Assembly (NCBI GenBank): GCA_900547105.1
Contig: URFL01000022.1
Location: 1-10,224 of the forward strand
Source of the DNA: an uncultured Oscillospiraceae bacterium
GTDB taxonomy: Bacteria; Bacillota; Clostridia; Oscillospirales; Acutalibacteraceae
Direction: 5' to 3'
Length of the DNA stretch: 10,224 nt
The position numbers and the translations under genes are program-made. Under the pieces are notes generated by a model, which made no database searches, was not told the DNA's origin, and was given only the letters and a program-made list of their open reading frames with translations. Shown in pieces: positions 1 to 4,842 of this stretch. Each line of letters begins with the position of its first letter. Within the stretch, counting starts at the first letter, position 1.

Positions 1-27
1 GTCATGCCATCCTCTAGTAACAGTATA

Positions 28-42
28 GCCCCTTTCGGGGGC
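28..42. repeat. GC-rich hairpin near left edge
   Basis: GCCCC (28-32) and GGGGC (38-42) form a perfect 5-bp stem around a TTTCG loop. No T-run follows on either strand, so it is not a standard intrinsic terminator on its own. It lies just before the stronger hairpin at 56-78 and could belong to the 3' end of a transcript entering from the left. No gene can be assigned to bases 1-55: two plus frames close early with TAG (15-17 and 26-28), and the third stays open but runs through the terminator at 56-86. Confidence 0.4.
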
Positions 43-55
43 AATGTCAATAGAT

Positions 56-86
56 ACAGCCCGATGAATGCGGGCTGTTTTTCTTT
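56..86 (+). terminator. Rho-independent terminator beyond the cysE 3' end
   Basis: ACAGCCCG (56-63) pairs perfectly with CGGGCTGT (71-78) around a 7-base loop and is followed on the plus strand by TTTTTCTTT. It would best terminate a plus-strand transcript arriving from left of the window. On the minus strand the same hairpin lies about 30 nt past the cysE stop but has only a poor T-tract (ATCTATTG), so it would serve cysE less well. The A-rich flank on the other side makes partial bidirectional use possible. Confidence 0.75.
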
Positions 87-109
87 ATCCTAAAGCGATT
101 ACAACAAGG

Positions 110-1045
110 TTAAATCACCCAATCCCACAAACCGTCCTGCACCGCTTCTTTGCTGGGGCTGTGGCTGAATTCCAACTCCGGATTGCGCACACTGACCCGC
201 ATCCCCTCCGAAACCGACTGCACGATAAACGCGTTGCCGCCGATGGTCGCGCCGTTGCCGATCACAGTATCACCGCCCAAAATGGTGGTGCCGGAATAGA
301 TGGTCACATTATCCCCGATGGTGGGATGGCGCTTGACGCCCTTGAGCTGCTGCCCCTTGCGGGTGGACAGCGCACCCAGCGTCACGCCCTGATAGATCTT
401 GACATTATCGCCGATCTGGGTGGTTTCGCCGATGACAATACCGGTGCCGTGGTCGATGAAGAAATATTTGCCGATGGTCGCACCCGGATGAATGTCAATG
501 CCGGTGATGCCGTGGGCATATTCGCTGATGATACGCGGGATCATCGGTACCCCCAGCAGCCACAGCTCGTGCGCGATGCGATACACCGTGATGGCGAACA
601 CACCGGGATAGCAAAACACGATCTCATCGGTGCTGTATGCCGCCGGGTCGCCGTTGTACGCCGCTTCAATATCGGTCGCGAGATAATCCCGCATGGTCGG
701 CAGCTTTTCCAAAAACGCATAGACGATCTCTTCCGCTTTTTCCGAAAGCGCTGACCGCTGGCAATCGCCGCACGAGCCGCATTGCGCGCCCAGCGCCCGC
801 GCCACCTGCTTTTGCAGATGGTACTGGATAAATTCCAGCCGCTCGCCCACCAGGAACTTCAAGTAATCGGCGCGCACACGGTTGTTATCAAAAAAGCCGG
901 GAAACAAAATCCGCCGGATATTTTCCACGATCTCGATCAGCGTGTCTTTGTTGAGAATATTGTCCTCTTCCAGCCGCGCGGTGTCATCGTACCGGCGATA
1001 GCTGTCCAGCAAACGATCCACCAATTGCTCGGTGTTATGTTCCAT
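110..1045 (-). CDS. cysE: Serine O-acetyltransferase
   Basis: Transfers acetyl from acetyl-CoA to L-serine, giving O-acetylserine, the carbon skeleton for cysteine; cytoplasmic. The 311-residue protein has an alpha-helical N-terminal half and a left-handed beta-helix of hexapeptide repeats from about residue 185. The family signature is clear: DIHPGATIG, FIDHGTGIVIGET and IYQGVTLGA at about 184-225. His159 (in YRIAHELW) matches the catalytic histidine region, and GDP at 132-134 matches the RDPA segment. It is longer than the roughly 270-residue enterobacterial enzyme, as in the long clostridial forms. The N-terminal half holds a C-x2-C-x2-C cluster (Cys89, 92, 95). It ends DWVI; a terminal Ile is the residue that inserts into the CysK active site in the cysteine synthase complex. 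Start chosen from AAGGGGG seven bases upstream of ATG. Divergent from the Rrf2 regulator. Confidence 0.96.
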   Translation of the reverse strand: MEHNTEQLVDRLLDSYRRYDDTARLEEDNILNKDTLIEIVENIRRILFPGFFDNNRVRADYLKFLVGERLEFIQYHLQKQVARALGAQCGSCGDCQRSALSEKAEEIVYAFLEKLPTMRDYLATDIEAAYNGDPAAYSTDEIVFCYPGVFAITVYRIAHELWLLGVPMIPRIISEYAHGITGIDIHPGATIGKYFFIDHGTGIVIGETTQIGDNVKIYQGVTLGALSTRKGQQLKGVKRHPTIGDNVTIYSGTTILGGDTVIGNGATIGGNAFIVQSVSEGMRVSVRNPELEFSHSPSKEAVQDGLWDWVI

Positions 1046-1095
1046 ACCGCATCCCCCTTTGTCCGGTCACCATGCCGGAACCTATGGTTATTCTA

Positions 1096-1110
1096 TGCGC
1101 CCGCGGCGCA
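1096..1110 (-). promoter_or_regulatory. Hairpin in the cysE 5' untranslated leader
   Basis: TGCGCC (1096-1101) and GGCGCA (1105-1110) are perfect inverted arms with a 3-base CGC loop. The element starts about 10 nt after the predicted cysE start site and lies about 50 nt before the cysE start codon. It lacks a T-run and is too far from the ribosome binding site to hide it directly. Role unknown: an mRNA 5' stabiliser or a DNA palindrome bound by a regulator are both possible. Confidence 0.4.
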
Positions 1111-1126
1111 AAGATGTCTTTTGGGT

Positions 1127-1155
1127 ATTGTAACACGAATGGGCGATAAAGTAAA
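1127..1155 (-). promoter_or_regulatory. Predicted sigma-A promoter of cysE
   Basis: Read on the minus strand, TTTACT (1155-1150) and TACAAT (1132-1127) are separated by exactly 17 bp. The -10 matches the consensus at 5 of 6 positions and the -35 at 4 of 6. Transcription would start near 1120 and give a leader of about 75 nt. That leader contains a GC-rich hairpin and a CCATAGGTT sequence (1087-1079) resembling half-sites at the other sulfur promoters in this window. Confidence 0.6.
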
Positions 1156-1182
1156 CGGCAAAGCGCGGGAATAATTTTCGAC

Positions 1183-1211
1183 TTGAAAACCTACTAAATA
1201 TATGTTATTAT
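1183..1211 (+). promoter_or_regulatory. Predicted sigma-A promoter of the Rrf2 regulator, with probable own operator
   Basis: TTGAAA (1183-1188) and TATTAT (1206-1211) are 17 bp apart. A split inverted pair CCTA (1190-1193) and TAGG (1211-1214) brackets the spacer and -10 with 17 bp between; the left part reads AACCTACTAAATATATG. Rrf2-family regulators commonly bind A/T-centred dyads of this general type over their own promoters, so autoregulation is a reasonable inference. Confidence 0.6.
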
Positions 1212-1239
1212 AGGGTTAAGAACAAAAGGAGGATCGGTC

Positions 1240-1677
1240 ATGAAGATCTCGACAAAAGGGCGCTATGCGCTGCGGATGATGCTGGATCTGGCGGAACACC
1301 AGCAGGATGGCTATATCGCGCTGAAGGATATTGCCGCGCGGCAGGAGGTTTCCAAAAAATATCTGGAGCAGATCGTGCCGATGCTCAACAAAGCGGATGT
1401 GCTGCAAACCAACCGCGGGTTCCAAGGCGGCTATCGGCTCGCGAAATCGCCGGACAAATACACCGTAGGCGATATTTTGCGCATCACCGAGGGCAGTTTG
1501 TCGCCGGTGGCGTGTCTGGATCATTCGCCGGTGGATTGCGACCGCGCCGCCGAATGTGCGACCTTGCCGATGTGGCAGGGGTTGAAGCGAGTGATCGACG
1601 AGTATCTGGACAGCATCACGCTGCAGGATATGCTGGATCAGCAGCGCGAGCGTTACAGCAACGATTATGTGATTTAA
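1240..1677 (+). CDS. Rrf2-family transcriptional regulator (IscR/CymR-like)
   Basis: Dimeric winged-helix DNA-binding regulator, 145 residues. It opens with the Rrf2 signature MKISTKGRYALRMMLDLA and has the helix-turn-helix segment SKKYLEQIV plus the wing NRGFQGGYRLA (residues about 38-68). Cys92, Cys100 and Cys106 (C-x7-C-x5-C) lie where IscR holds its three Fe-S ligands (C-x5-C-x5-C); B. subtilis CymR, from memory, has no comparable triad. It ends NDYVI; CymR likewise ends in an aromatic-Ile tail and works in complex with CysK. Its placement between cysE and cysK supports control of cysteine synthesis. GGAGG at 1228-1232, 7 nt before ATG, fixes the start. IscR-type and CymR-type functions cannot be separated from sequence alone, so no symbol is given. 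Confidence 0.93.
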   Translation: MKISTKGRYALRMMLDLAEHQQDGYIALKDIAARQEVSKKYLEQIVPMLNKADVLQTNRGFQGGYRLAKSPDKYTVGDILRITEGSLSPVACLDHSPVDCDRAAECATLPMWQGLKRVIDEYLDSITLQDMLDQQRERYSNDYVI

Positions 1678-1712
1678 CCACGGCATAGCGGAGAATAGAT
1701 TTCGATATATGC

Positions 1713-1751
1713 AAAAACGGCGGGCACTCCTGATCGGGGTGCCCGTCGTTT
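1713..1751. terminator. Bidirectional intrinsic terminator between rrf2 and esterase genes
   Basis: A 14-bp stem (1717-1730 with 1736-1749, including two G-U type pairs) with a TGATC loop is flanked by A5 on the left and TTT on the right. Read on the minus strand it ends in CCGTTTTTGC, a good terminator for the esterase gene that stops at 1755. Read on the plus strand it ends in CGTTTGGTTTATG and can serve the regulator gene. Confidence 0.85.
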
Positions 1752-1754
1752 GGT

Positions 1755-3434
1755 TTATGCTTTTGTCGAAAAATCCGCCAGCTGGCCGGTCGCGTGCCGC
1801 AAAATCAGCAGCGCATCCTCTGCATTCACCGCTCCGCTTTGATCCGCATCGGCGGCATAGGATTGGATGGGGGTCAGCTCGACCACCTCGGCTGCCGCTT
1901 GCAGCGTCATCAACGCGTCCTCGGCGGTCACCACACCGTCGCCGGACGCATCGCCGGTGTTATACCGCAGATCATCCACCAGCTTTTGCAGCGACGCTGC
2001 CGCCGCATCGAGGGCTGCCGCCTCTGACGCGGTATTCCGGTTCACCGTCACCGCCGGTTCGAGCGCCGATGCCAGCGCCGCGCGTCCATCGCCCGCATAC
2101 ACCTGCGTCCCCGACAACGCCTCGTTGGCGGCGGTGATGGCGGCATTTAACGCGGTGCGATCCGGTGTTTGAGAAACGCCCCAGTAAGTCGACTGCACCG
2201 TGCCGTCCGCCAGCGCGGCGGTCACTGAAAAGCCGTTGATATACAGCGAATTGCCCTTGGCCAAAGCGCCGATATTCAGCATCCAGTCGCCCGCACCGGG
2301 AGCCCCCAGCATCTGGTTATCCCGTTCCACCACCAGCGTATCCCACCGGTTGGTTTTCATGCCATACTGCAAAAAGCTGCCATAGCCGTTATCGTGCGGT
2401 TTTCCGTTGGCAATGCCGGGGGCACTTAAACCGTCTTGATCGTTGGTGTTGAAATGCAGACAATCGTTGGTGCCGTTTGTCTGCTGCCAATAATAGGACA
2501 CCGCAATGGTCAACCGATCCACCACCGTGCCGCTGTCGATGCCCATCGCGGCAGCCAACGAACCGCTGTCGTACTGGATCTGGCCGGTGGTACCGTCCAC
2601 CCATTGAATCACCTTGTATCCATCAAACTCTCCATCGCTGTTGCCAAAACTGATGGTGGTGGGCTTCCACAAATACCGCTGGCTGTCGGCAGGGAAAGTG
2701 GCCACACCAGCCAGCGTATCGTAATATAGCTGCGCCTGCGCGCGGTAGCCGGCGGCGGTATAGTGCACGCCGTCGTCCGGATCCAGATACTCCAGCTCGT
2801 GTCCCACAAAAGTGTCGCGCAATGGCGCGGTGGGCAGCTGGTATTTCTGCGCAATGTCTTTCAAAATCGGGATAATGTGGTTAACGGTAACGCTTTCGTC
2901 GCTTCCCCAGAAGGTTTGGCTGGGGTTAAACTGGTGCATATGGTTGCCCAGCGACAGCATGACCAACGGGTGATTTTCCTGGTTCAGATACGACAGCACC
3001 AAATCCTCATAATCCTTGGCGAAGGTGTTGTTGCCGCCGTTCCAAATGCCCGGTTGGGTATCGTTGCCGCCGATATCCAAAATCACAATATCCGCCCGGA
3101 ACTCCAAGCTGGCGGCATATTGGGCGGTGTTGGTGTAGCTCAAGTCCCGCCCGGTCACAACCGAGGTACCGCCCACACCGAAATTGCGCACTTCGCACCG
3201 TCCGCCCAGCATGGTCTGCAAAAAAGCGGGATAGCTGTATCCTTTGGTGCCCTCGGTGGTGCTGGCACCCACACACGCCACTTTTACCGTGTCGTACCCG
3301 CTGAAATCATATGTGTTGTCGGTTGACTCCCCCGCCACCGCCAGTGTCGGCAGCAGCATACCTGCCGTCATAACAAGCGACAGCATTCGCCGGCCCATTC
3401 GGCGCGTCCATCCCATCTTGTGTTGCAAAGCCAT
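1755..3434 (-). CDS. Secreted SGNH/GDSL-type esterase with C-terminal dockerin
   Basis: 559-residue exported protein. Residues 1-34 form a signal peptide: basic MALQHKMGWTRRMGRR, a hydrophobic stretch, then AVA before Gly35. Residues about 48-245 are an SGNH hydrolase: block I GAST with nucleophile Ser58, block II NFGVGG (85-90), block III GGND with Asn124, and the catalytic pair Asp221/His224 in DDGVHY. Residues about 255-420 form a beta-rich module I do not recognise. Residues about 426-489 are Ala-rich helical and FIVAR-like. Residues 491-550 are a type I dockerin with two calcium loops, D-A-S-G-D-G-x5-D (495-506) and D-A-D-Q-S-G-x5-D (529-540). A dockerin normally docks an enzyme to a cohesin, on a scaffoldin or the cell surface. 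The likely role is removal of acyl groups (acetyl or similar) from plant or host glycans; the substrate is unknown. It is transcribed alone and has no evident link to the flanking cysteine genes. Start chosen by AAAAGGA just upstream. Confidence 0.9.
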   Translation of the reverse strand: MALQHKMGWTRRMGRRMLSLVMTAGMLLPTLAVAGESTDNTYDFSGYDTVKVACVGASTTEGTKGYSYPAFLQTMLGGRCEVRNFGVGGTSVVTGRDLSYTNTAQYAASLEFRADIVILDIGGNDTQPGIWNGGNNTFAKDYEDLVLSYLNQENHPLVMLSLGNHMHQFNPSQTFWGSDESVTVNHIIPILKDIAQKYQLPTAPLRDTFVGHELEYLDPDDGVHYTAAGYRAQAQLYYDTLAGVATFPADSQRYLWKPTTISFGNSDGEFDGYKVIQWVDGTTGQIQYDSGSLAAAMGIDSGTVVDRLTIAVSYYWQQTNGTNDCLHFNTNDQDGLSAPGIANGKPHDNGYGSFLQYGMKTNRWDTLVVERDNQMLGAPGAGDWMLNIGALAKGNSLYINGFSVTAALADGTVQSTYWGVSQTPDRTALNAAITAANEALSGTQVYAGDGRAALASALEPAVTVNRNTASEAAALDAAAASLQKLVDDLRYNTGDASGDGVVTAEDALMTLQAAAEVVELTPIQSYAADADQSGAVNAEDALLILRHATGQLADFSTKA

Positions 3435-3460
3435 CCCATCCTTTTCGTTTTATTACCCCC

Positions 3461-3489
3461 ACTATAATGAGAAACATCCAAATTGTCAA
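3461..3489 (-). promoter_or_regulatory. Predicted sigma-A promoter of the esterase gene
   Basis: Read on the minus strand, a perfect TTGACA (3489-3484) and TATAGT (3466-3461) are separated by 17 bp, about 27 nt before the esterase ATG. This gives the gene its own promoter, separated from cysK by the terminator at 3535-3576. Confidence 0.8.
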
Positions 3490-3492
3490 TAT

Positions 3493-3507
3493 AAAACAGC
3501 CTGTTTT
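3493..3507. promoter_or_regulatory. 15-bp palindrome directly upstream of the esterase promoter
   Basis: AAAACAG, a single central C, then CTGTTTT form a perfect interrupted palindrome ending 3 bp from the -35 box. Its position fits an activator or repressor operator. No regulator can be named. Confidence 0.4.
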
Positions 3508-3534
3508 TAGCAAATGCGTCGCGCCGAAGCCCGC

Positions 3535-3576
3535 AAAAAAGACGATCGCCCGAGTCGGTGGCGACCGTCTTTTTTT
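3535..3576. terminator. Strong bidirectional terminator downstream of cysK
   Basis: GACGATCGCC (3541-3550) pairs with GGCGACCGTC (3560-3569) with one mismatch, extended by A6 on the left and T7 on the right. Both strands therefore read a GC stem followed by a T-run. On the minus strand it lies about 30 nt past the cysK stop and isolates cysK from the esterase gene. Confidence 0.9.
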
Positions 3577-3606
3577 AGGAGATATAGGAAAAGGGAAATG
3601 GTATGC

Positions 3607-4536
3607 TTATTCGGCAAACATCGGGGTGGACAGATACCGATCACCGGTATCCGGCAGCAGCGCCACAATGACTTTGCCTTTGTTTTCGGGGCGTTTCGCC
3701 AGCTCGGTCGCGGCAAACACCGCCGCACCGGAGGAAATGCCTACCAGCACGCCCTCTTTGCGCGCCAGCTCGCGACCGGTCGCGAACGCATCCTCGTTTT
3801 CCACCGTGATGATCTCGTCATACACATCGGTATCCAGCGTTTCCGGCACAAAGCCTGCGCCGATGCCCTGAATCTTGTGCGGACCAGCCACGCCTTTGGA
3901 CAGCACCGGCGAACCAGCCGGTTCCACCGCCACGACCTTGACATTCGGGTTTTGCGATTTCAGATATTCGCCCACACCGGACACAGTACCGCCGGTGCCG
4001 ACACCCGCCACAAAGATGTCCACTTTGCCATCGGTATCCGCCCAAATCTCGGGACCGGTGGTGGCGCGGTGAGTGGCAGGGTTGGCAGCGTTGGAGAACT
4101 GGCTGGGAATAAAGCTGTGAGGCGTGGTTTCCGCCAGCTCCTGCGCTTTGGCGATCGCGCCTTTCATGCCCTTGGCACCCTCGGTCAGCACCAGCTCGGC
4201 GCCGTATGCTTTCAGCAGGTTGCGGCGCTCCACACTCATGGTTTCCGGCATGGTGAGGATGATGCGATACCCGCGGGAGGCGGCGACCGATGCCAAACCG
4301 ATGCCGGTGTTGCCGCTGGTCGGTTCAATAATGACCGAATCGGGATGCAGCAGCCCTTTTTGCTCGGCGTCATCCAGCATCGCTTTTGCGATACGGTCTT
4401 TCACGCTGCCGGCGGGGTTAAAGTATTCCAGCTTTGCGAGGACGGTGGCGGACAGGTCGTGTGCCGCTTCGTAATTTTTCAGCTCCAGCAGAGGGGTTCC
4501 CCCGATGAGATCGGTAATTTTTTGATAAACTTTCAT
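3607..4536 (-). CDS. cysK: Cysteine synthase A (O-acetylserine sulfhydrylase)
   Basis: PLP enzyme joining O-acetylserine and sulfide to give L-cysteine; 309 residues, the usual CysK length. The PLP lysine is Lys46 in GSVKDR. The substrate loop TSGNTG is at 73-78, the phosphate-binding GTGGT at 180-184, and GISSG (266-270) supplies the Ser that contacts the PLP ring nitrogen. It ends with the typical LPDTGDRYLST segment. The reading frame stays open to a GTG at 4545, but AAGGAG lies only 1 nt from that GTG and 10 nt from the ATG at 4536, so ATG is preferred. The gene has its own promoter and a 5' leader of about 140 nt carrying a small Cys-Cys ORF. Divergent from metY. CysK often also acts as a binding partner (CysE, CymR), relevant here because CysE and the nearby Rrf2 protein both end in Ile. 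Confidence 0.96.
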   Translation of the reverse strand: MKVYQKITDLIGGTPLLELKNYEAAHDLSATVLAKLEYFNPAGSVKDRIAKAMLDDAEQKGLLHPDSVIIEPTSGNTGIGLASVAASRGYRIILTMPETMSVERRNLLKAYGAELVLTEGAKGMKGAIAKAQELAETTPHSFIPSQFSNAANPATHRATTGPEIWADTDGKVDIFVAGVGTGGTVSGVGEYLKSQNPNVKVVAVEPAGSPVLSKGVAGPHKIQGIGAGFVPETLDTDVYDEIITVENEDAFATGRELARKEGVLVGISSGAAVFAATELAKRPENKGKVIVALLPDTGDRYLSTPMFAE

Positions 4537-4594
4537 GACAAGCACGCTCCTTATATTATGTTAGATGATAATGAACACTTTCCGAAAAAACCGC

Positions 4595-4633
4595 TTAGCG
4601 ACAACATCGCCCGTGCAACCATAGGCGTTTCAT
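4595..4633 (-). CDS. Leader peptide MKRLWLHGRCCR upstream of cysK (predicted)
   Basis: A 12-codon ORF within the cysK leader, starting about 45 nt after the predicted start site and ending 58 nt before the cysK ATG. It has GGAGG at 4646-4642, 8 nt before ATG, an ideal spacing better than that of cysK itself. Codons 10 and 11 are both Cys (TGT TGT), followed by Arg and TAA. Cys is a rare amino acid, so a tandem pair at the end of a tiny, well-initiated ORF before a cysteine synthase gene looks like a ribosome-stalling sensor of charged tRNA-Cys, analogous in principle to the polycysteine uORFs described in mycobacteria. Translation and function are inferred, not shown. A chance ORF is possible but unlikely given the second such ORF before metY. 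Confidence 0.72.
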   Translation of the reverse strand: MKRLWLHGRCCR

Positions 4634-4664
4634 TTACCGCACCTCCGTGTCAATGCATATCAAA

Positions 4665-4681
4665 CCTACGCTTTTACTAGG
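4665..4681. promoter_or_regulatory. Candidate Rrf2-type operator at the cysK start site
   Basis: CCTA (4665-4668) and TAGG (4678-4681) form an inverted repeat with a 9-bp spacer over the predicted transcription start, immediately downstream of the -10. Repressor binding here would block initiation. Related CCTA/TAGG words occur at the rrf2, cysE and metY promoters. The binding protein is inferred to be the Rrf2 regulator encoded at 1240-1677. Confidence 0.45.
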
Positions 4682-4685
4682 CATT

Positions 4686-4714
4686 ATTATAGTACGCCTT
4701 TTCTCTCCTGTCAA
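4686..4714 (-). promoter_or_regulatory. Consensus sigma-A promoter of cysK
   Basis: Read on the minus strand, TTGACA (4714-4709) and TATAAT (4691-4686) are 17 bp apart: a full match to the consensus. So strong a core promoter suggests cysK is controlled mainly by repression or attenuation rather than activation. Start near 4679. Confidence 0.88.
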
Positions 4715-4731
4715 CCCCTTTTTTGCATTTT

Positions 4732-4743
4732 CAAAAATTTTTG
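4732..4743. repeat. Perfect A/T palindrome between the two divergent promoters
   Basis: CAAAAATTTTTG is a perfect 12-bp palindrome in the 38 bp separating the -35 boxes of cysK and metY. It overlaps the right copy of a direct repeat TTTTTGCAT (4720-4728 and 4738-4746, 18-bp period). The A/T tracts could act as UP elements for both promoters or as a shared operator. Confidence 0.5.
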
Positions 4744-4752
4744 CATGGGCTC

Positions 4753-4781
4753 TTGACAAACCCCGCCGGCTCGTGTATATT
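4753..4781 (+). promoter_or_regulatory. Near-consensus sigma-A promoter of metY
   Basis: TTGACA (4753-4758) and TATATT (4776-4781) are 17 bp apart. Start near 4788, giving a leader of about 170 nt before the metY ATG, which is long for this window and holds a hairpin and a small ORF. Confidence 0.88.
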
Positions 4782-4782
4782 T

Positions 4783-4803
4783 AATGCATATTAAACACAT
4801 AGG
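4783..4803. promoter_or_regulatory. Candidate operator at the metY start site
   Basis: AATGCATATTAAAC (4783-4796) recurs as AATGCATATCAAAC at 4652-4665 in the cysK leader, 13 of 14 bases identical and in the same strand orientation. It is followed here by ACATAGG and there by CTACG. Both copies lie at or just after the start site of their promoter, a position that suits a repressor. The Rrf2 regulator is the natural candidate; this is inference. Confidence 0.45.
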
Positions 4804-4810
4804 TTTTGTG

Positions 4811-4823
4811 GCTCATCTAGCCT
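4811..4823 (+). promoter_or_regulatory. Small hairpin before the metY leader ORF ribosome binding site
   Basis: GGCT and AGCC close a 5-base loop (CATCT) at about 4810-4822, a few nt upstream of the AAAGGAGG of the leader ORF. It might tune leader translation. The stem is only 4 bp and could be fortuitous. Confidence 0.25.
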
Positions 4824-4842
4824 GTAAAGGAGGCGTGTCTCG

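Noticed and set aside
1035..1073. A 12-codon uORF (MVTGQRGMRYGT) overlapping the cysE start, possibly a third leader peptide
   Set aside because: No Cys or other sensor codon cluster, only a weak AGG upstream, and it overlaps the cysE start; probably chance.
4537..4545. GTG at 4545 as the cysK start
   Set aside because: AAGGAG would lie only 1 nt from this GTG but is 10 nt from the ATG at 4536, and MKVYQ is the usual kind of CysK N-terminus.
3514..4680. Long plus-strand open frame opposite cysK
   Set aside because: It would run antisense through cysK and across its leader and promoter, starts inside the cysK terminator region and shows no domain.
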